The notes beneath the pieces are model-generated. The model was not told the DNA's origin, searched no databases, and saw only the letters and a list, made by a program, of their open reading frames with translations. Below, one piece after another: positions 35,097 through 42,554 of a stretch of DNA of 42,554 nt. Numbering within the stretch: position 1 is the stretch's first letter; each line of letters opens with the position of its first letter. Position numbers and translations under genes: made by a program. The stretch is from an uncultured Flammeovirgaceae bacterium (GTDB taxonomy: Bacteria > Bacteroidota > Bacteroidia > Cytophagales > Cyclobacteriaceae). The stretch spans positions 1 through 42,554 of the forward strand of contig CAKZYJ010000527.1 in NCBI GenBank assembly GCA_937884755.1. The letters run 5' to 3'.

Positions 35097-35402
35097 GGTT
35101 TAAGAAGTTTAAGTGTAACATAGAGACATGGTACAGATTAGTGCAGTTTCCACGCGCAGGTAACCTACCAGGGTCAGAACGAAGTTAGTTTGGCTTTCAA
35201 GTTTATTCTCGCGGTAAGCAACGGTATCCAAGTCGGCTTTATACTTTTTTGGGCTTTACCCGGGTTTTGGTTTTTTGCTGCAGTTGTTGGGGTATTCGTA
35301 GTATAAAGGTGAACTGCTTTCTCTAAAATGGAAACATAAAAACTGTAGAGCAGTAAAATTTTGAAAACTATTTTAAGGTCTCGATAGAACGGATTTTATA
35401 GT
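35097..35402. other. Upstream region of the subtilase gene
   Basis: No gene is seen. The region is T-rich on the plus strand (35245-35275). The promoter of the subtilase should lie here, but no clear Bacteroidetes box pair was recognised. It separates the subtilase from the pseudogene remnant at 35403-35726. Confidence 0.5.
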
Positions 35403-35726
35403 TCAGCAAGTATTGTCATGATAACCTGCTTGAGGTAGATTTCCATTTGCCCACAGTTTATTATGGTTCCCAGCAGAATAATAGTTTGCCGCTAATTTCA
35501 GCACCGGAAGCAGCCGGGCTCGATTCATCTTATCGCTGCTGGCTACCGCTAATTTATCCATCACCGAAACCGGATCCATCTTCAGGTATTCATCGGCCCG
35601 ACCGATTAGTTGGTCTAAGTCTTTCCGAAGAAGGTAATGATATTCTTTGGCCTACTGAATGTCTTCTAAGTCAACTAATGTTAGGTTTTGCCCAAATGCA
35701 GTCTGAATTAGAAGTACGGCAATCAT
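35403..35726 (-). pseudogene. Decayed N-terminus of an alginate-lyase-family (PF05426-like) exported protein
   Basis: In frame, from ATG 35726 to TGA 35403 (108 codons including both stops), one internal TAG (35652-35654) interrupts a convincing coding sequence. It reads MIAVLLIQTAFGQ (signal-peptide end), then NLTLVDLEDIQ, stop, then AKEYHYLLRKDLDQLIGRAD followed by EYLKMDPVSVMDKLAVASSD. The ADEYLxMxPVSVMDKxxxxxSxDK pattern is the usual N-terminus of bacteroidetal alginate-lyase-family proteins. After that, about 40 residues (ARLLPVLKLAANYYSAGNHN) no longer follow the family order and may come from a distal part by deletion. The catalytic region is missing. Family assignment is by memory; decay is direct from the sequence. 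Confidence 0.6.
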
Positions 35727-35740
35727 CGATTTGCTTATGT

Positions 35741-37282
35741 CTATTTTCTGCCAAATATGAATGGAATATTTTCTATGATCTTTCTTATATTTTTAGGAAG
35801 CTCAAGTTCATCAAAATTCAAATTCTCGTAAACTCCCAGTACATAGTTCCTGTCATTTTCTTTCTGCTCTGTCCCCAGCCTTATGGTGTAATTGTACCAT
35901 TTACTCAGGAGAGCAAAAGCTATTTGCTGTATCTTTTCGTCTGCTTCTTCAACCCCTTTCAGAAAATCACCTGCTATACTCCATCCCCCATATGAGCTAA
36001 TGATTTTTAGAGTAAATCGTTTAGCTTCATTCGTTCCCTGATCATAAATGGATCTTAAAGTAACCAAGTCATTGGATGATTTTTCTCTTGGAATAATATT
36101 TACACAAGCCTTTTTGACCGTATTTGACAAATCGTTGAGCAATATGAAAGCATGTTCTTTAGCTCGGTTATAATCCAGATTAGATATAGCATATAGTCCG
36201 GCAGCCCTAATTTTTGGCAAATCTGATTTTAAGCATACAATAAGTATGTTAAGATCAGTTTTATCACCCACTTCTGAAAGGCCAATAATGCTCCCAGGTT
36301 TCGGATTGACGTCAATCTGCTGGCGATAACGATTAGAGTAATTCAGATCGCCAATTTTTGAAAGTAGAGAACGTGAAATAGATCGTATGGATGCTGAATC
36401 GTCAAAGAGCAAGCTATCTAGTTCATTCCTAAATTGGTACAATTGAGATTCAGGAATCATCAGAATAGCGTAATGTCTTACTTTTTGACTTTTGTCACTT
36501 AAAAGTCTTTTTAGGATTTCAGGCCGTTCAATCAGATCGATATTCCGTACTGCCAATAATCGAATCAAGTAATTCTTATCTGTCAGTATTTTCTCATATA
36601 TCTGATCGTCTATTTTATTGCGCGCAACCAGGTTTCGGAAAATAAAGTATCGCTTTCCTTCTGAATATATTTTTAGATTATTGACTATTTGCTGGACATT
36701 CGCATCGGAAAAAATAAACTCTAATATTTCCTGATAAACATGCTGAAGATTTGTTCTCTGTACCTTTAAGAGCCAATCAACTATTTTATGATGTCGAATA
36801 AGATGCATTGGTTCCTGCTTCTGGATGATATTCCTAATTCCCTTTTCAGCAGTATGTCTGATAACAGGAACCCAGTCTGCTAGTCGAAACAATATGAATG
36901 GGAAAGTATCTTGAGTTGGCGATTGCACCAAAAATTTTACTGCTTTCTCCCGAACATATCCATCACTATTCATTGAGGCAACACAAAACAGGCTATCTCG
37001 AATTTCATCCTTGAATTCTAAAAACTTTCTAAGGTCTTGCTGTTTTAAATGTATATATCGCAGAGAATGGTATAAATCCTTATTTCTGAACGCTGTTTGA
37101 GAAGTTAATAACCTATGGATAGTCTTTGCATAACTTTTTGAAATCTTCAGATCAGTATTGAAGACTCCTTCAGTAATACTGGGTATCTGCCTTAACTCAG
37201 TTAACGACTCAAAGTCAGGTTGATAATCCTCAGAGTTTCTTTTATTTCTTGGTCTTCCAAATATGTCCCTAAGAATTTTCAT
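35741..37282 (-). CDS. HEAT-repeat protein of unknown function
   Basis: A 513-residue soluble, helix-rich protein without a leader. Repeated helix pairs are visible: DGYVREKAVKFLVQSP, WVPVIRHTAEKGIRNI, KNYLIRLLAVRNIDLI, KSQKVRHYAILMIPES, SASIRSISRSLLSKIG, LPKIRAAGLYAISNLD and LSNTVKKACVNIIPRE, the pattern of HEAT/PBS-lyase-type repeats. Likely a protein-binding scaffold; no enzyme motif is seen. Base composition is clearly richer in A/T than its neighbours (many ATT, AAA and TTA codons). Its stop codon is 15 bases from the pseudogene start, on the same strand. It looks like a recent arrival next to metX. The first residues (MKILRDIFGRPRNKRN) are basic. Confidence 0.7.
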   Translation of the reverse strand: MKILRDIFGRPRNKRNSEDYQPDFESLTELRQIPSITEGVFNTDLKISKSYAKTIHRLLTSQTAFRNKDLYHSLRYIHLKQQDLRKFLEFKDEIRDSLFCVASMNSDGYVREKAVKFLVQSPTQDTFPFILFRLADWVPVIRHTAEKGIRNIIQKQEPMHLIRHHKIVDWLLKVQRTNLQHVYQEILEFIFSDANVQQIVNNLKIYSEGKRYFIFRNLVARNKIDDQIYEKILTDKNYLIRLLAVRNIDLIERPEILKRLLSDKSQKVRHYAILMIPESQLYQFRNELDSLLFDDSASIRSISRSLLSKIGDLNYSNRYRQQIDVNPKPGSIIGLSEVGDKTDLNILIVCLKSDLPKIRAAGLYAISNLDYNRAKEHAFILLNDLSNTVKKACVNIIPREKSSNDLVTLRSIYDQGTNEAKRFTLKIISSYGGWSIAGDFLKGVEEADEKIQQIAFALLSKWYNYTIRLGTEQKENDRNYVLGVYENLNFDELELPKNIRKIIENIPFIFGRK

Positions 37283-37400
37283 TCAGCCTAATTCGCCATA
37301 ATGTAGATATGAACAAACTTATCGATTTTGATATCAGCAGACAAATAGGATACGTATGCTATCTGGAAGTAAGGTTAAACTCAAATTACATGAATGTGTT

Positions 37401-38453
37401 TTAGCTAGAAGCCTTCAATGGAGTAGTTTGAACTGAAGTAGACTGATAAAAATCAGTGATATGGCGGGTGAGTTTGGTGAACTCCAGTAGAAAGCCATCG
37501 TGGCCGTAGTCCGAATCAATAATGGCTAATTGACTACCAGGAAGTTGGCGATGCAAAAATTCCTGTTCACTGATAGGAAAAAGAATATCGGATTCTATAC
37601 CAACAAACAAAGCTTTGGCTTGTACTTGCTTTAATGCTTCTAATACCCCATCGCGACCACGGCCAATATGGTGAGAATCCATTGCCTGAGAAAGTGTCCA
37701 GTAGGAAAAAGCATTGAAGCGGCGAGCTAGTTTTTCACCCTGATAACGTTGATAGGAGGAAGCCCGGTACCCATCTAGTTTATCCAGATTACCCTCTTGC
37801 TGTGTTTGCTGATAAGTACGATAGTGCCGATACGACAATAAGGCAATAGAGCGAGCAGTACGCATTCCTTCCAATCCGGCTTGCGGAGAGTTTTCTTGCC
37901 AAGTGGTATCGCTCTGAATAGCCATTCGCTGCGATTCATTGAAAGCAATGCCCCAGGGTGAATGCTGGGCATTAGAGGCAATCTGAATGAGGTGCTGCAC
38001 TACCGTGGGTTTCATAATGCTCCACTCCAGTGCCTGCTGCCCGCCCATGGAGCCACCAATCAGCGTATGGATTGCTAGGCCCAGATGCTGCCGCAGCAGA
38101 TCAAAGGCCCGCACATTATCGCGATTGGTAATTGCCGGGAAATCGTGGTAAAAAGGTTGATTGGTTTCCGGATTGATGGACAGTGGGCCGGTAGAACCGT
38201 AGCAGGAACCCAGCATATTCACGCAAATAACGAAATACTCCTGCGGATTATACAACTTGCCCTCGCCAAACAGGCCGTCCCACCAGTCGAGCGGATTGGC
38301 ATTGCCGGTTAGGGCGTGGCAGACCCAGATCACATTATTTCGTTGGGCGTTCAGCCTACCGTAAGTGGTATAAAAAAGTTGGAAGCCAGGCAAGATACCG
38401 CCCGACTCCAACTCAAAAGAATGAGAATACTGAAAGGTGTGTTCTTCCAACAT
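37401..38453 (-). CDS. metX: Homoserine O-acetyltransferase (MetX)
   Basis: A 350-residue cytoplasmic alpha/beta-hydrolase-fold acyltransferase that makes O-acetylhomoserine from homoserine and acetyl-CoA. Seen: WVCHALTGNANPLDWWDGLF (oxyanion/activation block), VNMLGSCYGSTGP, the nucleophile elbow LIGGSMGGQQALEW (S135), the acid in IESDILFP (D289) and the histidine in DYGHDGF (H318). Length is normal. It begins two bases after metY ends, so the pair is an operon with translational coupling. It comes second, under the SAM riboswitch upstream of metY. Confidence 0.97.
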   Translation of the reverse strand: MLEEHTFQYSHSFELESGGILPGFQLFYTTYGRLNAQRNNVIWVCHALTGNANPLDWWDGLFGEGKLYNPQEYFVICVNMLGSCYGSTGPLSINPETNQPFYHDFPAITNRDNVRAFDLLRQHLGLAIHTLIGGSMGGQQALEWSIMKPTVVQHLIQIASNAQHSPWGIAFNESQRMAIQSDTTWQENSPQAGLEGMRTARSIALLSYRHYRTYQQTQQEGNLDKLDGYRASSYQRYQGEKLARRFNAFSYWTLSQAMDSHHIGRGRDGVLEALKQVQAKALFVGIESDILFPISEQEFLHRQLPGSQLAIIDSDYGHDGFLLEFTKLTRHITDFYQSTSVQTTPLKASS

Positions 38454-38455
38454 GT

Positions 38456-39790
<1,335 letters not shown>

Positions 39791-39929
39791 TTAAATTGAT
39801 TATGAAAAAGAATTGGAAAAGCTATTCGTAGTGCTACGCTCAACAACAGCAACACTGCATAGCGAAGGCTGTGAAAGTAGCGATGAAAGAATGCAAACGT
39901 AGGTACTGCATAAATGTTAATTTATATTC

Positions 39930-40015
39930 TTCGCCGCAGCGAATCAGGATTTAGCACCTTTCCGATGAAGAAGGTTGCTAGCGCTTCGTTGAGCCTGTCT
40001 CTCCGCACTTCTATA
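39930..40015 (-). promoter_or_regulatory. SAM-I-type riboswitch
   Basis: Reading the minus strand, the conserved core is present in order: GCGGAGAGAC (complement of 39997-40006), AGGCTC, then GCTAGCAACC (GCAACC complement of 39973-39978), a short P3 arm, then GGTGCTAAATCC (complement of 39947-39958). These are the invariant blocks of the SAM-I class. The basal stem P1 was not resolved by eye. It stands upstream of metY and metX, which SAM should switch off. Confidence 0.8.
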
Positions 40016-40060
40016 TAAATCAATGGCCTTAAAAAGAAGGATAAATTGACTTGTAGGATA

Positions 40061-40092
40061 CAAGTATACGGGTTGTAAATATCAATAACAAG
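40061..40092 (-). promoter_or_regulatory. Candidate promoter of metYX
   Basis: On the minus strand CTTG (complement of 40089-40092) is followed after 20 bases by TATACTTG (complement of 40061-40068), one base off the Bacteroidetes TTTG-N20-TAnnTTTG pattern. The riboswitch starts about 45 bases downstream. Confidence 0.5.
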
Positions 40093-40268
40093 TTCCGAAA
40101 AATAATTATAAATTATCTAATTTTTTATTAAACTATATTCATTTTTTGTTTATTATCAGTTTAGTTACGGTACAAAAAATCAAATCCTAAAAAAAATTAA
40201 GAGGAATTGTGAGACTTATCCAAAACCAATCCTGTTTCGAGAAAAATTACTTTCTTAGCTGAGCGCAG

Positions 40269-40991
40269 CTATTGAATCTCAAATACCGCCCGCACTTCGG
40301 AGCGCAGCTTTATTTTTTGAAATTCAATGGAAGGTGCTGAAACAGATTCTGCTTCGGCCATATCCATGCGGGCGTAGGCCATTTCGCGATAATAGGTTGG
40401 TGGCTGGCCTCCGGTATTGATTTCGGTTACTTGGAGCACTCCACCTATCTGTTCGCCTATACCGCGTAGTAGGTATTCGGCTTTCGCTTTAGCGTTCTGT
40501 AGGGCTTTAATCTTTAAATTACGTTCCATTTCTTCTCGCCGCGAATGATCGTAACGGTCAACATTGGTACTCTGAATTCCTTTCGCATCTAGATAGGCAA
40601 ACAGGCGGTTAATCTCGTCTAACTTTTCAAACTTGATAGTGTACTTTTTACTAGCCAGAAACTCTTCCCGCTGGGGACGGTTGCGGCGGTACCAGTCGTA
40701 GTTGTAACTCTGGATGTCTTCAATTCGGAAATCTTCTTCGGCTACGCCTATCTTGCGGACAGCATTGTATAGCTCCCGTTCTAATTTATCAATTTCAACC
40801 TTCTTCTTATTATCGCTCAAGTATTCCTTCAGTGTGATCCCAAAGTAGATTTCATCGGGTACTATCTCTTCTTCAGCACTGCCGGTTACTTCTATTTTCT
40901 TTACGATAGGTTGTGGCTCGGTTTGGGCGTAAGTCGCAAACGAAATAGCGAAAGCGAGTAGTAAGCCCAGAGCGATGTTATAACGGTTCAT
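40269..40991 (-). CDS. SIMPL-domain (DUF541) exported protein
   Basis: A 240-residue protein with a signal peptide (YNIALGLLLAFAISFATYA-Q). The SIMPL pattern follows: VKKIEVTGSAEEEIVPDEIYFGI, a helical middle, KKYTIKFEKLDEINRLFAYL, LKIKALQNAKAKAEYLLRGIG (the NAKxKAxxLA-type helix) and a final FQKIKLRSEVRAVFEI. Family members form oligomeric rings in the periplasm (oxidative-stress-related in E. coli YggE). Ends before the metYX leader. An upstream palindrome CCCAATTATTGGG (41034-41046) may be regulatory. Confidence 0.9.
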   Translation of the reverse strand: MNRYNIALGLLLAFAISFATYAQTEPQPIVKKIEVTGSAEEEIVPDEIYFGITLKEYLSDNKKKVEIDKLERELYNAVRKIGVAEEDFRIEDIQSYNYDWYRRNRPQREEFLASKKYTIKFEKLDEINRLFAYLDAKGIQSTNVDRYDHSRREEMERNLKIKALQNAKAKAEYLLRGIGEQIGGVLQVTEINTGGQPPTYYREMAYARMDMAEAESVSAPSIEFQKIKLRSEVRAVFEIQ

Positions 40992-41069
40992 GTTTTTATT
41001 TAAACTAACGATTACATGGCGACTTTTAATATTCCCAATTATTGGGGATAACGAAAGTTTATAAAGAAT

Positions 41070-41783
41070 TTAGTCTAGTAGTCGGACGGTAATTCGATTG
41101 TAGTACAACGTGGTTTTACCCTCAAAGCCAGAATCGGTGCCAACAATTACCCAAAGTTCCCCCTGATTGTTCGCCTTCACCTGAAGCGGGCTATTTCGGT
41201 TATCCCGATTAATCAGAGTGTAAGTAAAATCTTCCAAGTCAGTACCAACGGTTCCTAGCACCTGCATATCAGTTCCCCCCTGCGATTGATTACCCTTATC
41301 CAGATTCATTCGCCACTGCCCATCCTGCTCAATGGCTTCCGGTTTCTGAGAGAAAGCTCCGGCTTTGAAGTATACCGAACTACCCGGACTTCCCCCAATA
41401 CCTGCCGAGTTTTCGGGTGCATCAGAAGCCAGTTCAGCCTCTACCACTAAGCGATAGGTCGCATTCGGAGTAAGATTGGTTACTTTATTGGTGATGAACA
41501 TAAACAGGTCGTCGCTGTGGTTGTTCCCGGCAATCATGAAGGCTTGTTGGTTTTGATCCAGAGGTTCGGGAAGTGGAGCTAGCTCCGAAGACAATTCGTA
41601 AAAGTTATCCTCCCCTACCGGATAGTCGGCAAACCCACTTTCCCAACCTTCAGAACCAGCCTCGAAGGTGTAGAAGTATTCGTTAGGAGGAAATATACAG
41701 CCACATTCTACTTCTTCTTCACAGGAAGCAAAAGTTAGAATTAAGAGGAAAGCAAATGTCATTCTGGTTATAATCTTTCTCAT
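41070..41783 (-). CDS. Lipoprotein of unknown function with beta-sandwich-like domain
   Basis: The start at 41783 gives MRKIITRMTFAFLLILTFAS with Cys21 as lipobox; six upstream residues are not needed. The mature protein (about 215 residues) opens with EEEVECGCIFPPNEYFYTFE, then GSEGWESGFADYP, and has FMFITNKVTNLTPNATYRLVVEAELAS and WVIVGTDSGFEGKTTLYYNRITV. This is the pattern of a carbohydrate-binding-module-like or discoidin-like sandwich: a strand followed by a final aromatic one. I do not recognise a named family. Surface-exposed or periplasmic lipid-anchored. Confidence 0.65.
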   Translation of the reverse strand: MRKIITRMTFAFLLILTFASCEEEVECGCIFPPNEYFYTFEAGSEGWESGFADYPVGEDNFYELSSELAPLPEPLDQNQQAFMIAGNNHSDDLFMFITNKVTNLTPNATYRLVVEAELASDAPENSAGIGGSPGSSVYFKAGAFSQKPEAIEQDGQWRMNLDKGNQSQGGTDMQVLGTVGTDLEDFTYTLINRDNRNSPLQVKANNQGELWVIVGTDSGFEGKTTLYYNRITVRLLD

Positions 41784-41947
41784 AATATTATTAGTGTTCA
41801 TCTCTCTAGACCAATTGGCGAGAAAATTGGTTGGAATAGCGAGGGATATAAACAGTTAGAAAATTATTTCGCTTGTTTTTCGTAAATTTCGTAGTCAAAA
41901 CAAAGCCACTTTAAGCAATATTTTATCATTATATCTGCTAAACTGTT

Positions 41948-42554
41948 ATGCAATCGCGATATTTCTTAAGCTTACTACCTACGATCTTTGCCATTTTCGG
42001 CAATCTGGCCGGAGGCTACTTTGCCGCTAGCAATATTATCTTTTCTCTAGGATTTCTGGTAGTGATCGATTGGATTCTTCCTCAAGATAAGCGTACATCC
42101 AGTCACACCAATAGCACATTACCAGATACTGTTCTGCTGGTATCAGTACTGTTCCACACACTGGGGGTAGCTACACTGCTTTATGCGGTATGCAGTGGTA
42201 TTTTGTTCGGTAAGTTTATCTGGCTGGCAGCAGTTTCTACTGGCTTCGCCGGAGGAATACTGGGCATTACTGCCGGTCACGAACTCATTCAACGCGAAAA
42301 GCAACCCTGGATGCAGTACCTGGGCATCTGGAATCTGTTTATTGTGGGCTATACCCACTTTTTTACCGCACACCGGCTGGTGCACCATGTAAAAGTCGGT
42401 ACTCGGGAAGATGCAGCCACCGCTCGCTATGGTGAAAGTCTGTACGCTTTTCTGGTACGCAGTATTCCTAACCAATGGGTCAGTGCCCTGCAAACCGATG
42501 CCCGCTTACAACAGAAGAGAAATAAAGCCGCTTACGGATGGGGAAACTTCACCC
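41948..42554 (+). CDS. AlkB-like membrane hydroxylase (alkane 1-monooxygenase family), N-terminal part, altered histidine motif
   Basis: The frame from ATG 41948 runs off the window with about 202 residues. Four membrane segments cover the first 130. The AlkB signature context is clear (AGHELI, then THFFTAHRLVHHVKVGTRED followed by AATARYGESLYAFLVRSIP). But motif A reads H111-E-L-I-Q115 where the family has HELxH, and motif B reads AHRLVHH (142-147) where it has EHxxGHH. The residues are direct from the sequence. Either a divergent lineage with another metal site or an inactive one. Later motifs lie outside. A possible partner (rubredoxin) was not seen. Confidence 0.8.
   Translation, partial: MQSRYFLSLLPTIFAIFGNLAGGYFAASNIIFSLGFLVVIDWILPQDKRTSSHTNSTLPDTVLLVSVLFHTLGVATLLYAVCSGILFGKFIWLAAVSTGFAGGILGITAGHELIQREKQPWMQYLGIWNLFIVGYTHFFTAHRLVHHVKVGTREDAATARYGESLYAFLVRSIPNQWVSALQTDARLQQKRNKAAYGWGNFT

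Noticed and set aside
35447-35995. Plus-strand 182-codon frame
   Set aside because: It crosses the antisense end of the HEAT gene and the lyase remnant. Its residue composition is not protein-like and the minus-strand reading explains the region better.

Overview
The window looks like a chromosomal segment of a Bacteroidetes bacterium, most likely a marine or free-living Cytophagales. The evidence is: many short lipoproteins with a leader and Cys near residue 18-23; a TonB-dependent receptor; a one-piece TPR/histidine-kinase/receiver/AraC regulator; VPS10-type propeller and LiaF-like proteins; Shine-Dalgarno sequences that are mostly absent; and at least one near-perfect Bacteroidetes primary promoter (TTTG-N20-TAAATTTG, in front of a tRNA). 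Nearly all genes are housekeeping, metabolic or envelope functions. No phage, transposase, plasmid or CRISPR signal was seen.

Layout. 1-6 kb: a LamB-type porin (cut by the window edge), a TauE/SafE permease, a small secreted protein, a membrane di-iron (sterol desaturase-type) hydroxylase, a small membrane protein and a TonB-dependent receptor. 6-14 kb: glycerate kinase (apparent one-base loss at its N-terminus), a tandem universal stress protein, a class V aminotransferase, a DUF1963 protein, a homoserine-dehydrogenase-like/SAF oxidoreductase and an S9 peptidase. 14.4-14.6 kb: a CAT-anticodon tRNA with its own promoter and terminator. 14.8-19.5 kb: the hybrid two-component regulator and a cysteine-desulfurase-like enzyme. 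19.7-29.4 kb: exported proteins (lactonase-like propeller, DUF1080, two NTF2-like proteins, a DUF6503-like lipoprotein, lipase, S41 protease, VPS10-type propeller). 29.5-33 kb: queA, a secreted hypothetical, a long intergenic region with an orphan terminator, and a LiaF-like protein. 33-37.3 kb: a subtilase without a secretion signal, a broken alginate-lyase-like gene and an AT-rich HEAT-repeat gene. 37.4-40.1 kb: metY-metX under a SAM riboswitch. 40.2-42.5 kb: a SIMPL protein, a lipoprotein and the start of an AlkB-like membrane hydroxylase.

How the genes work together. The clearest functional unit is the methionine module: promoter, SAM riboswitch, metY and metX on the minus strand, turning homoserine into O-acetylhomoserine and then homocysteine when SAM is low. 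The other genes are mostly single transcription units, often convergent with overlapping stop codons or stem-loops embedded in the stop codon of one partner.

I did not find a clear new multigene system. The most informative hidden signals are: the glycerate kinase frameshift, the decayed alginate-lyase-like gene beside the AT-rich HEAT gene, the orphan terminator at 31.93 kb that suggests an unannotated small RNA, the altered metal-ligand motifs of the AlkB-like protein, and the leaderless subtilase.
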